Positions 27,730 to 35,823 of a DNA stretch of 39,576 nucleotides are shown here, in pieces. The stretch is from an uncultured Erysipelotrichaceae bacterium. Lineage in GTDB: Bacteria > Bacillota_I > Bacilli_A > Erysipelotrichales > Erysipelotrichaceae. The stretch's first letter is position 1; the number at the start of each line of letters is the position of its first letter. The DNA lies in assembly GCA_944326055.1 (NCBI GenBank), contig CALVCT010000019.1, positions 1 to 39,576 of the forward strand. Reading direction: 5' to 3'. Below the pieces are notes generated by a model, which was given only the letters and a program-made list of their open reading frames with translations, ran no database searches and was not told where the DNA came from. A program made the position numbers and the translations under genes.

Positions 27730-28536
27730 ATGAAAAAATTACTAGTTCTATTACTAACTGCATTATTGCTTACGGCTTGCTCAGGTAAAGAAGAAGAGGC
27801 AGACACGACTATCACTGTCGCTGCGACGGCTGAACCACATGCCACGATCCTTGAATATGTGGCACCACTTCTTGAAGAAAAGGGCTATACACTAGAGATC
27901 GAAGTATTAGACAACTACTTTATCTTCAATAGATCACTAGATAATGGTGACGTTGATGCCAACTACTTCCAACATCGTCCTTTCTTTGAAAACGAAGTAG
28001 CTGAATATGGCTATGATATCGTTGAAGCTGCTGGTATCCATATCGAGCCATTTGGCATATACTCATCAAAATATGAGACTATCGATGATATTGAAAACGG
28101 ATCAAGAGTCATCATCTCCAATTCGATCGCAGATCATGGACGCATCCTCAAGATCTTAGAAGATGCTGGTCTTATCACGATCGCTGAAGATGTTGATGTG
28201 ATCGATGCGACAGTCGCCGATATCGTCGATAATCCAAAAAACTTAGTCTTTGAAGAAGTCAATCCTGAACTAGTGACGACAGCTTATACGAATGGTGATG
28301 GCGATCTCTTTGCGATCAATGGTAACTATGCACTAGGTGCTGGACTTGATCCAGTGAATGATTCACTATTACTTGAAAGTGTCGATTCTTCTAATCCTTA
28401 TGTCAATATCTTAGCTGTTAAAAACGGCGATGAAGATAGTCCAAAGATCGGGGCTCTAGTCGATGTACTCAAAAGCGATGAGGTCAAAGCATGGATCACA
28501 GAACACTTTGGTGGCTCAGTCATCATCGTTGATTAA
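27730..28536 (+). CDS. metQ: Methionine-binding lipoprotein MetQ (NlpA family)
   Basis: 268 residues. A lipoprotein signal LLVLLLTALLLTACSGK gives an anchored extracellular binding protein. The mature domain has ITVAATAEPHATILEYVAP, DNYFIFNRSLDNGDVDANYF, QHRPFFENE, and the later NPKNLVFEEV of the NlpA/MetQ family. It captures methionine for MetNI. Of its 25 isoleucine codons 23 are ATC by my count, which sets the local standard for codon use. A terminator follows. Confidence 0.96.
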   Translation: MKKLLVLLLTALLLTACSGKEEEADTTITVAATAEPHATILEYVAPLLEEKGYTLEIEVLDNYFIFNRSLDNGDVDANYFQHRPFFENEVAEYGYDIVEAAGIHIEPFGIYSSKYETIDDIENGSRVIISNSIADHGRILKILEDAGLITIAEDVDVIDATVADIVDNPKNLVFEEVNPELVTTAYTNGDGDLFAINGNYALGAGLDPVNDSLLLESVDSSNPYVNILAVKNGDEDSPKIGALVDVLKSDEVKAWITEHFGGSVIIVD

Positions 28537-28545
28537 GATTATTAT

Positions 28546-28566
28546 AAAAGGGCGATAGCCCTTTTT
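28546..28566 (+). terminator. Intrinsic terminator of metNIQ
   Basis: AAAAGGGC (28546-28553) pairs with GCCCTTTT (28558-28565) around a GATA loop, continuing into T. Confidence 0.9.
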
Positions 28567-28642
28567 ATCATCTGACTTTGATGCGACCTTGTCTTAGATA
28601 GAGATGATTAAGTGAATAAATTCAGCTTTCTGTAAGTTTCTA

Positions 28643-28671
28643 TTGTAAAGGCTTACATATTGATATATACT
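28643..28671 (+). promoter_or_regulatory. Promoter upstream of the secreted-protein cassette
   Basis: TTGTAA (28643-28648), a 17-base spacer and TATACT (28666-28671). It is about 160 bases before the gene at 28836 and just ahead of a tiny ORF with a strong ribosome-binding site. Confidence 0.6.
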
Positions 28672-28697
28672 GAAGCTGAGGAAGGGGGAAGGGGCTT

Positions 28698-28745
28698 ATG
28701 TTAAGTTACAATCCTCATAGATACAGAAACGGCATCATAGGGTAG
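28698..28745 (+). CDS. Possible 15-residue leader peptide
   Basis: ATG 28698 follows the very purine-rich AAGGGGGAAGGGG at proper spacing and encodes MLSYNPHRYRNGIIG before TAG. It lies between the promoter at 28643 and the secreted-protein gene. It could be a regulatory leader peptide, or simply the start of a lost gene. No attenuator structure is evident after it. Confidence 0.25.
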   Translation: MLSYNPHRYRNGIIG

Positions 28746-28835
28746 TTGATCTATTCACGTTTTGTACATTTTTAGTCTATTTCAACAGATAATAATGATC
28801 ATAAAAACATACAGTAATAGTAAAAAGGATGGATT

Positions 28836-29540
28836 ATGAAGAAATTATTAAGTATGTTATTGGCTATTTTGATAGCTTTTACAGTCGTACCTTTATCTGT
28901 ATCTGCTGAAAGCATATTAAATCATTACGTTAGCGATGTTAAAGAATATTATTCCGATACAGGAGAACTTATTGGTATTGAATATTATTCTGAAACCGAT
29001 AAAACTACTTATAAGGTTGAGATCAACGGAGAAGATATAAATGTAATCGACTTACAAACTGGAAGGGTCTTGACGGCAGAATTATCTAATTCCGACCATA
29101 ATTCACAAAATATACTACCAATTCCTGTTAGCCCTTCTATTATTGCCACAGATTATGACGTTTGGCCTAGTTATTACACAAAAGTAGGATCGGCAGAGGT
29201 GCATTTCGATAGCATTTCAGCCTGGACTGTCAGTACTATATTAGGAGTGCTTGTAACTTGTGTTACAAAAGACCTTGGCCTAGCAGTTCAAATAGGAGGA
29301 GCTGTTTATTCAAGTTTGTATTCATTAGCTACTACAATTTATAGCAATAGATATGATGGCACTATTTTAGAAAAATGGGTAATGTTCAATGTATATTGCA
29401 CCACTTTAGCCAGGTATAGATATCAATATTGGACAACGGATGGCATATTTATCGATATGTATACAGAAGAAAAGTGGCTTTTAGACCCTTATGATCCAAT
29501 GTCAGCATATGCTTGTAAAGTGTTAGCTGGTATTTACTAA
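28836..29540 (+). CDS. Secreted protein of unknown function, bacteriocin-like context
   Basis: 234 residues. A clear Sec signal peptide (KKLLSMLLAILIAFTVVPL then SVSA|ES) is followed by a ~60-residue polar region (YYSDTGELIGIEYYSETDKT, YKVEINGEDINVI) that looks like a propeptide. A mature-like part starts near residue 100. It contains a long glycine/alanine-rich hydrophobic stretch, WTVSTILGVLVTC and LGLAVQIGGAVYSSLYSLA, and an aromatic C terminus rich in Tyr and Trp (YRYQYWTTDG). This layout recalls large secreted bacteriocins such as the geobacillin-26 type; I cannot confirm homology. RBS AAAGGATGG is weak to moderate. Codon use differs from neighbours: only 3 of 20 isoleucines are ATC by my count, suggesting acquisition. 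The following small membrane protein could be its immunity partner. Confidence 0.75.
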   Translation: MKKLLSMLLAILIAFTVVPLSVSAESILNHYVSDVKEYYSDTGELIGIEYYSETDKTTYKVEINGEDINVIDLQTGRVLTAELSNSDHNSQNILPIPVSPSIIATDYDVWPSYYTKVGSAEVHFDSISAWTVSTILGVLVTCVTKDLGLAVQIGGAVYSSLYSLATTIYSNRYDGTILEKWVMFNVYCTTLARYRYQYWTTDGIFIDMYTEEKWLLDPYDPMSAYACKVLAGIY

Positions 29541-29551
29541 ACTTTACATAA

Positions 29552-29899
29552 ATGGTAAATAATCTAATTAAGTACTCAAGATATGTTTTCACCACCCTTA
29601 AACACCTTATTAAGGGTGGTGAATCAATTACAAATGGGGTAAAAATATCGATCAAGCATCGATATATAGCTACCTTATTGATTCTATTTTTCTCTGCGAT
29701 TTCTGTCTCGATTTTTGTTATCTTCTATCCAACAGGAATGTTAAATGGTTTTTCTGCTATTTCAAATCAAGAAGGTATCTTGGGAAAGATATGGATATCT
29801 TTGATGCTGATCATAAACATAGCGATTGGAATATATTTTTCGACATGTTCTATTTACTTGGTATGTAAAATAGTGATTAAAACATTTGGAGACAAATGA
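29552..29899 (+). CDS. Small membrane protein, candidate partner or immunity protein
   Basis: 115 residues with two strong membrane helices (about residues 40-60 and 82-106) separated by a ~20-residue polar loop (PTGMLNGFSAISNQEG), and a basic N-terminal tail. No family recognised. It begins 11 bases after the secreted-protein gene, shares its non-ATC codon style and is probably cotranscribed. There is no good ribosome-binding site at ATG 29552, and a 14-base-pair hairpin lies inside the first 25 codons, so the true start or its translational control is unclear. An immunity or export role is suggested only by the pairing. Confidence 0.55.
   Translation: MVNNLIKYSRYVFTTLKHLIKGGESITNGVKISIKHRYIATLLILFFSAISVSIFVIFYPTGMLNGFSAISNQEGILGKIWISLMLIINIAIGIYFSTCSIYLVCKIVIKTFGDK
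29588..29623. repeat. Perfect 14-base inverted repeat within the membrane-protein gene
   Basis: TTCACCACCCTTAA (29588-29601) is the exact complement of TTAAGGGTGGTGAA (29610-29623), with an eight-base loop. The GC core makes it stable. There is no T-run on either side, so it is not a standard intrinsic terminator. It covers codons 13-24 of the membrane-protein frame. Confidence 0.85.
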
Positions 29900-29998
29900 T
29901 CATAAAAAAATATTTGTAGAATAATCACAAATTGTTTAAATGATAATTGCGTTATGCCATTGTGACAGTCGTTAAAATAAAGTAACTTAAGATCTCTT

Positions 29999-30049
29999 AA
30001 AGCACAGATGAAATATAGTTAGATCAACTATCAATGTCTGTGCTTTTTT
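29999..30049 (+). terminator. Intrinsic terminator after the secreted/membrane cassette
   Basis: AAAGCACAGA pairs with TCTGTGCTTT (outer stem, 29999-30008 with 30037-30046), with an inner ATAGTT/AACTAT stem, and continues as a T-run to 30049. Confidence 0.88.
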
Positions 30050-30144
30050 ATTGAAGACAAGTATCATCATGTCATTTCCTTCAAAGATCGAGTTTTATGA
30101 TCTATCACATTATGATAGGATATCTATCTGTAGGGGGGTATTAT

Positions 30145-30969
30145 ATGTTTTTTGTGAGTGACTTGGATGGGACATTATTAGATCATACCCACAAGATCGA
30201 TGATATCGTCTTAGATGGGATAAGGAAGATATTGGCTGCTGGACATTATTTTGCGATATGTACTGGACGCTCTTTGCACAAAGCTGAAGAAGTCAATTTC
30301 GGTATCGATCATGAACATATGTTTTCGATCGGGATGAATGGCGCCATCATCTATAAGGATCATAAGACGATCTTAGACAAAAAAGCGATCGATAAAGATG
30401 TCGTGAGTGATGCTATCGAGACACTGTCTGATGATATCTTTGTCCGCTATGAGACGCGTCTTGATAGTCTATATACATATTCTTATGATGAAGCTGATGC
30501 TTATCTATATAAAGAGCACTTGTTTGAAGATGGTCATGAAGATCGTATGGCCTTCTATGCGATAAATAGTAAGTTCAGCACGACAAAAGATGAGATATTA
30601 GCTCATGATATCTATAAGATCAATTTCTCGATGAGCTCAGCTAAGGCTAAGAAGACAGCTGATGATTTCATCAAAAGACATCGTGATAAGATCGTCAATG
30701 CACCATGGGGCGAAGGTTTTTATGACATCACTGATATAGGCGCTGATAAGGCTATTGCGACAAAATGGCTAGCAGACTATCTTAATGTTCCGTATGATGA
30801 AGTATATACCTATGGTGATAGTTATAATGATCTAGAGCTCATGCGTTCATTCAAGAATTCTTATGCACCATCTAACGCCATCGATATGATAAAGGATGCT
30901 GCTAAGCATGTCATTGGTGATTATGATGATCACAGTGTCATCAAAGATATGTTAGAGAAGATCGCTTAG
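30145..30969 (+). CDS. Cof-type HAD-superfamily phosphatase
   Basis: 274 residues from ATG 30145, after GGGGGG; an upstream in-frame ATG (30097) has no site. Motif I is VSDLDGTLLDHTH, motif II is FAICTGRSL, and motif IV is YTYGDSYNDLELM. A lysine lies before it near DIGADKAIATKWL. C2-type cap. It hydrolyses small phosphorylated metabolites; the substrate is unknown. Its 3' end overlaps the convergent gene on the minus strand by 18 bases. Confidence 0.92.
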   Translation: MFFVSDLDGTLLDHTHKIDDIVLDGIRKILAAGHYFAICTGRSLHKAEEVNFGIDHEHMFSIGMNGAIIYKDHKTILDKKAIDKDVVSDAIETLSDDIFVRYETRLDSLYTYSYDEADAYLYKEHLFEDGHEDRMAFYAINSKFSTTKDEILAHDIYKINFSMSSAKAKKTADDFIKRHRDKIVNAPWGEGFYDITDIGADKAIATKWLADYLNVPYDEVYTYGDSYNDLELMRSFKNSYAPSNAIDMIKDAAKHVIGDYDDHSVIKDMLEKIA

Positions 30970-31362
30970 ATCTTCGTAATCGATATGTGCTAATAATCTG
31001 TGGAAAAGAGGCGCTGCTTCTTTTTCTTTTTTATATTCTTCAAGCTTTTCTTCATAGATCCGGATCTTGTCAAGAGCTTCTTCTTTAAAAAGGTCAGCTT
31101 CATCATCGATCGATCTTAAAGCCAATTCTTCTATAAGTCGCTCTTTGAGCTTCAGACCATACGCTCTTTCATAAAAATCCATAAAGGCTAGATCGTTTGG
31201 ATATGTAGCTTCAAAGTGCTCTTTTCTTCGTCTTAATGCGACGAAGATATCGACATAAGCTTTTTCTAGATCTTCATAAGCTCTTTGAAAGATGATGAGC
31301 TTTGATACGATGTAGATGACAGATAGAGCACTGATGAAAAGGATGATATAGATCGCGACCAT
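30952..31362 (-). CDS. LemA-like membrane-anchored protein
   Basis: 136 residues from ATG 31362, with AAAGGA at good spacing within the end of the lysozyme gene. One N-terminal membrane helix (VAIYIILFISALSVIYIVS) is followed by a charged helical region. RAYEDLEKAYVDIFVALRRR resembles the LemA core, in which an N-terminal helix is followed by ...AWxxIDVQLKRRxDLIPNL. The remainder is coiled-coil-like. It probably sits in the membrane with its helices outside or inside; the function of LemA proteins is poorly known. Overlapping translation with the upstream lysozyme gene suggests a joint cell-surface role. Confidence 0.5.
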   Translation of the reverse strand: MVAIYIILFISALSVIYIVSKLIIFQRAYEDLEKAYVDIFVALRRRKEHFEATYPNDLAFMDFYERAYGLKLKERLIEELALRSIDDEADLFKEEALDKIRIYEEKLEEYKKEKEAAPLFHRLLAHIDYEDLSDLL

Positions 31363-31363
31363 C

Positions 31364-32221
31364 TTATTTCCTTTCAAGCCTTAAATTAAGGTCTGTCAAA
31401 GTATCGATGCCATCAATCTCAGCTGCATCGGTATATTGCCATAGCTCATAGTAATATGGAAAATCAGGCTCATCTGTATATTGAGCGAACCAGAGTGGGT
31501 AGTTCATGATCTGCTCTAGATCATAGTGAGTCTCTGTCCAATAGAGATTGGTGTAGATCATTGGCTTATAGCCTAATTCTTCTATCTTTGAGGCAAAAGC
31601 CATCGCACAATCAGTACGCACCTCACTACTAACAGGATCAAGACGACTTTCATCATAACTGATATCTTCAAGATCATAGACGACTTCTAGATCGATATCT
31701 AAGTCTCTGATCAGCTCATAAGTGAAATATGCTTCATCGATTGCTTCATTGATATCGATAGCGTGTGAGAAAAAATAGACACCGACTGCAAGGCCTGCTT
31801 CTTTTGCACCATTATAATGTTCACAGAACATGTCATCGACATTGAGAAGTCCAGTCTGATATCCACGATAACCACAACGGATATAGACAAAGTCGATGCC
31901 TTGATCCTTTACAGCTTGCCAATCGATAGCGCTTTGATGACTAGAGACATCGATACCTAAAGAAGATGTGTAGTCATCATCTTCATAGCTCTTAAAGATA
32001 TCACCACTTAGATGTTCAGGATCTAAGATCGATAAAGGTAGATCTAATAGATCATCTTTCTTTTCATATGTATGATCGACGATAAGTGTCCTTTTTTGAT
32101 CTCTATTTAAAAAGATCGATAGTATCGTATTGAGTATCACTAAGATAGTCACAGTAAAGATGATGGTCGAGATGATTATGATCAAAAGGCGATCTTTTTT
32201 CACTTTTCTTGGCATAGCCAT
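31364..32221 (-). CDS. GH25-family lysozyme (muramidase), membrane-anchored
   Basis: About 285 residues. An N-terminal basic tail and one membrane helix (LLIIIISTIIFTVTILVILN) anchor it, followed by a ~60-residue linker. The GH25 domain then has GIDVSSHQSAIDW, YIRCGYRGYQTG, VGVYFFSHAI, the acidic VVYDLEDISY and PLWFAQYTD near the end, followed by YELWQYTDAAEIDGI. It cleaves the N-acetylmuramic acid beta-1,4 bond of peptidoglycan. There is no Shine-Dalgarno sequence: ATG 32221 or 32215 lies right after a TATAAT, and a TTG at 32233 is a further option. It is divergent from the ABC exporter. Confidence 0.9.
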   Translation of the reverse strand: MAMPRKVKKDRLLIIIISTIIFTVTILVILNTILSIFLNRDQKRTLIVDHTYEKKDDLLDLPLSILDPEHLSGDIFKSYEDDDYTSSLGIDVSSHQSAIDWQAVKDQGIDFVYIRCGYRGYQTGLLNVDDMFCEHYNGAKEAGLAVGVYFFSHAIDINEAIDEAYFTYELIRDLDIDLEVVYDLEDISYDESRLDPVSSEVRTDCAMAFASKIEELGYKPMIYTNLYWTETHYDLEQIMNYPLWFAQYTDEPDFPYYYELWQYTDAAEIDGIDTLTDLNLRLERK

Positions 32222-32226
32222 ATTAT

Positions 32227-32255
32227 ATGACAAAGAGTTCTCTTACGTGTATAAT
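32227..32255 (+). promoter_or_regulatory. Promoter of the ABC exporter operon
   Basis: ATGACA (32227-32232), a 17-base spacer and TATAAT (32250-32255). GGAGGAG and the ATG at 32277 follow. Confidence 0.78.
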
Positions 32256-32276
32256 CTAACCCGTTGGAGGAGAAAT

Positions 32277-34010
32277 ATGCAGTTATTACGTCTATTCATG
32301 AGATATTACAAGCCTTATAAGAAAGTATTCTTTATCGATATGTTCTGTGCGATGATCATCAGTATCATCGACCTTGCTTTTCCTCAGATCCTCAATTATC
32401 TAAACGCAACTCTCTATCTTGATAGTAAAGAGGCTATCTATCAAAGCTTAGTATTTTTAGCGTTTGGACTCATCGTCATGTATCTTATAAGAGCACTGTG
32501 CAAGTATTATGTTTCTGCTCAAGGGCATATCATGGGTTCACATATGGAAAGAGACATGCGCAAAGAACTCTTTGATAAATACGAAGAGCTCTCTTTTTCT
32601 TACTATGATAAAAATAATACCGGTGTCATGATGTCTAAGCTCGTCTCCGATCTTTTCGATATCGCCGAGTTTGCCCATCATGGTCCTGAGAATGTCTTCA
32701 TCTCTCTTTTGAAGATCATCGGCTCTTTTGTACTATTGTTGTTTATCAATGTGCCTTTGACTTTATGTCTGATGGTCGTGACAGTGATCATGTTTATGGT
32801 GGCGCTATCGCAAAACAAGCGCATGCAGGAGACTTTCATGGAGAATCGTCGACAGATCGCTAATGTCAATAGTTCTTTGCAAGATACGCTGGCTGGGATC
32901 AGGGTCGTCAAGTCTTTCGCAAATGAAGATATCGAAAGAGCGAAGTTCAAAGTATCTAATGAGAGATTCCTTCAAAGTAAGAAAGACAACTATCACTGTA
33001 TGGGACGCTTTCAAGCTCTTAATAACTTCTTTCAGGGACTGCTCTATGTCACGATCTTAGTCTTTGGTGGCTTGTTTATCGCTCAGGGAACACTTGAGCC
33101 AGTAGAGCTAGCAACCTATGCCCTATACATCAATATCTTCATCACCCCTATCGAAGTGCTAGTTGAATTCACAGAGATGTTCCAAAAAGGCTATAGTGGC
33201 TTTAAGAGATTCAGAGAAGTCATGGATACGAAAGTGGAGATCAAAGATATGCCTGGGGCGATCGAACTTGAAGATGTCAAGGGCGTCATCGATTATAAAG
33301 ATGTCTCTTTTGGTTATGGCAAAGAAGAGGTCTTGGATCATCTTGATATCCATATCGATAAAGGACGCTCTATCGCTCTAGTTGGTCCATCTGGTGGTGG
33401 TAAGACGACGATCTGCTCTTTATTGATGCGTTTTTATGATGTCGATAGTGGTGCTATCTATATCGATGGTAAAGATATCAGGACACTTACGCTCAAATCA
33501 TTGCGCAAAGCTATCGGTATCGTCCAACAGGACGTCTATCTCTTTGCAGGATCGATAAAAGAGAACATCGCTTATGGTAGGCCAGATGCTCAAGATGAAG
33601 AGGTGATCGAAGCAGCGAAGCGTGCTAATATCCACGACTTCATCATGAGCCTTCCTGATGGTTATGATACATATGTCGGTGAAAGAGGTGCTAGATTATC
33701 AGGTGGCCAAAAACAAAGAGTCGCGATCGCTCGCATCTTCCTTAAAGACCCTAAGATCCTCATCCTTGATGAAGCGACCAGCGCTTTAGATAATGAGAGC
33801 GAGCGCTATATCCAAAAGTCATTAGAAGAGTTAGCTAAAGGTCGCACTTGTATCACGATAGCTCATCGCTTATCGACGATCAGAAATGCGGATGAGATCA
33901 TCGTCATTGGCAAAAAAGGTATCGAAGAGCGTGGCACACATGAAGAGCTTTTGGCCAAAGATGATATCTATGCTAGATATTATCGTCTGCAATTCGAAGG
34001 TCTCGAGTGA
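32277..34010 (+). CDS. ABC exporter, fused membrane and ATPase half-transporter
   Basis: 577 residues from ATG 32277 with GGAGGAG just upstream; the longer frame runs back into the divergent gene. Six membrane helices occupy residues ~15-300, with the intracellular-loop segment ANVNSSLQDTLAGIRVVKSF. The ATPase has Walker A GPSGGGKTT (about 370), signature LSGGQKQRVAIARIF and Walker B ILILDEATSALD. It is a MsbA/BmrA-type half-transporter that would work as a homodimer, exporting lipids, drugs or peptides. No second half-transporter is next to it. Confidence 0.92.
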   Translation: MQLLRLFMRYYKPYKKVFFIDMFCAMIISIIDLAFPQILNYLNATLYLDSKEAIYQSLVFLAFGLIVMYLIRALCKYYVSAQGHIMGSHMERDMRKELFDKYEELSFSYYDKNNTGVMMSKLVSDLFDIAEFAHHGPENVFISLLKIIGSFVLLLFINVPLTLCLMVVTVIMFMVALSQNKRMQETFMENRRQIANVNSSLQDTLAGIRVVKSFANEDIERAKFKVSNERFLQSKKDNYHCMGRFQALNNFFQGLLYVTILVFGGLFIAQGTLEPVELATYALYINIFITPIEVLVEFTEMFQKGYSGFKRFREVMDTKVEIKDMPGAIELEDVKGVIDYKDVSFGYGKEEVLDHLDIHIDKGRSIALVGPSGGGKTTICSLLMRFYDVDSGAIYIDGKDIRTLTLKSLRKAIGIVQQDVYLFAGSIKENIAYGRPDAQDEEVIEAAKRANIHDFIMSLPDGYDTYVGERGARLSGGQKQRVAIARIFLKDPKILILDEATSALDNESERYIQKSLEELAKGRTCITIAHRLSTIRNADEIIVIGKKGIEERGTHEELLAKDDIYARYYRLQFEGLE

Positions 34011-34066
34011 TTGAAAGTGAAGTTGATCTGTTGTATCATGAGTCATAGGAAGTTTGAGGGAAGAAG

Positions 34067-34681
34067 ATGCAACTAAAGTTACACCGCAGATGCACTATCA
34101 TGATATCGATCTTTTTAGTCATCCTCATCATCGCTGTCGCTTACCTGACGATGAATGCGGATGCTTGGCGTGATCGATTCTTAGAAGTGATGATCATCAT
34201 CGTCGCTGTCTCGACAGTCTTTTTAGTGTTTTTTAAATACTATGAAAATAATGCCGATAAAAACATCATCAACAAGATGGTAAGAGAAGATAGATATGCA
34301 CTGGCTAAGATCAAAGATGGTAAGTTCGAACGTATCATCAAGGATTCAAACAATCACAAATATACAGTCTGGAAACTAGACCTTGAAGTCTATGATCAAG
34401 ATCTCAACACACATGAGATGACGATCTATGAGAAGTTTGATGCCTCACAAACAAAGATCCCCCGTGGTAATGTCTATGTCACTTATGATGAAGAAAAGCC
34501 TGATCACATGTTTTTGGTGCCAAATATCTTATTGAATATCAGTCCTAATGCTTCTGATATCGTCAATAAGTATGAGGCAAAGGTCAAAGATATAAAATAT
34601 CTCAATGTCTATTATCAAAAAGGTATCATCGTTGAGACTTTCAAAAAAAGCATGAACAAGGCAAGGGAGGTCGATAGCTGA
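34067..34681 (+). CDS. Membrane-anchored protein of unknown function
   Basis: 204 residues after GAGGGAAGAAG. Two membrane helices at about residues 12-29 and 40-57 (MISIFLVILIIAVAYL and VMIIIVAVSTVFLVFF) are followed by a ~145-residue soluble domain. That domain has an alternating beta-strand pattern, such as HKYTVWKLDLEVYDQ, THEMTIYEKFD and RGNVYVTYDEEKPDHMFLVP. No family recognised; a DUF3592-like or OB/NfeD-like soluble domain is conceivable. Its stop overlaps the ceramidase-like gene by TGATG. Confidence 0.8.
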   Translation: MQLKLHRRCTIMISIFLVILIIAVAYLTMNADAWRDRFLEVMIIIVAVSTVFLVFFKYYENNADKNIINKMVREDRYALAKIKDGKFERIIKDSNNHKYTVWKLDLEVYDQDLNTHEMTIYEKFDASQTKIPRGNVYVTYDEEKPDHMFLVPNILLNISPNASDIVNKYEAKVKDIKYLNVYYQKGIIVETFKKSMNKAREVDS

Positions 34682-35823
34682 TGTTTTTTGGTCTTAAAAG
34701 GTTCGATATCGGTGCACCATTCGCGACAAGACAATGTGGTCACTTGTCACAGGTCGAAAAGATCGACACTTATCATGACGCCTTAGAAGGACGTGCTTTC
34801 TATATCGCTGATGCTAAGACGAAGGTCTTACATGTCTCACTTGATCTGTTGGCTTTTGATGAAGGACACAGGAACGCTTTACAAGAAGAGCTGCGCAAGG
34901 TCTATGGCACAGATCTTCATCTTGTCACATCTTGTACACATACACATTATGGTAATGATGTAAATGATGAAGCATATCAAAAATATCTCATGGAGAAGCT
35001 TTTAAAAGAGCTCAGCACTATCGAGATAAAAGATGTCGGTATGATGAGCTATGATATGAAGACGATCCATTATGATGAAGTTGGAAGATCACGCATCTCA
35101 GGTTATGAGAGCCACAATGAATACTTGACTCTCATCAGACTATATGCCAGCGACAAAGAGCTTCTTGATATCATCGTCTACAACTGTCATCCAACGATAC
35201 TAGAGGCTAATGTTCCTTATTTCTCAAGTGAGTTTCCAGGCTATGTCCTCAAAAGATTATCTGAAGAATATCCTAACGCTTTCACTTATATGTCAGGAGC
35301 GATGGGTGACATATCGACACGCTTTACAAGAAGCGGTCAAGATTATGAGGCCTTAGTTGAGCTTGCTGATAAGTTATATCACAAAGTCAAAGAACTAAAA
35401 GACATTAGATCTGAAAAGAAAAAGTTAGTATTATCTTATGATGAGAAAGTCATCGAGTATCATCATACTTTCGATCCTATCGACCTCACGAAGATCAGAA
35501 GTGATCTTAGTGCTAGAGAACTTGAGACGATCAAGTTTGGTGAGATCATGCGCTCTAAGCTCGATAGAGATCTTGTGAATAAGAGTGCGATATTGGCTAA
35601 GCTCTCACTTGGTAAAGACAAGATCTTGTTTTATCCAAATGAGATCTTCTCAGCATATCTTGATTATATAAATAAAGATGATACAGTCTTTGTATCTTAT
35701 TCTAATGGCTATGGTCCATATATCCTACCGCTAGACTTCCCATATATCACATATGAGATGTTCACTGATACATTAGATCGTGATACTAAAGAGCGAATCA
35801 TCAAAGCACTAAAGGAGGCATAA
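34681..35823 (+). CDS. Neutral/alkaline ceramidase-like hydrolase
   Basis: 380 residues without a signal peptide. The N terminus (GLKRFDIGAPFATRQCGH), the zinc-ligand-like THTHYGNDV near residue 83, IIVYNCHPTIL near residue 165, SSEFPGYVLKRLSEEYP and TYMSGAMGDISTR follow the order of the catalytic N-terminal domain of the neutral/alkaline non-lysosomal ceramidase family (THTHxG, NxxxHP, GxxGD). That family cleaves amide bonds in ceramides with zinc. This member is much shorter than classical ceramidases (~600-700) and lacks their C-terminal domain and signal peptide, so it may act on another N-acyl amide inside the cell. It is translationally coupled to both flanking membrane-protein genes. 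Confidence 0.72.
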   Translation: MFFGLKRFDIGAPFATRQCGHLSQVEKIDTYHDALEGRAFYIADAKTKVLHVSLDLLAFDEGHRNALQEELRKVYGTDLHLVTSCTHTHYGNDVNDEAYQKYLMEKLLKELSTIEIKDVGMMSYDMKTIHYDEVGRSRISGYESHNEYLTLIRLYASDKELLDIIVYNCHPTILEANVPYFSSEFPGYVLKRLSEEYPNAFTYMSGAMGDISTRFTRSGQDYEALVELADKLYHKVKELKDIRSEKKKLVLSYDEKVIEYHHTFDPIDLTKIRSDLSARELETIKFGEIMRSKLDRDLVNKSAILAKLSLGKDKILFYPNEIFSAYLDYINKDDTVFVSYSNGYGPYILPLDFPYITYEMFTDTLDRDTKERIIKALKEA

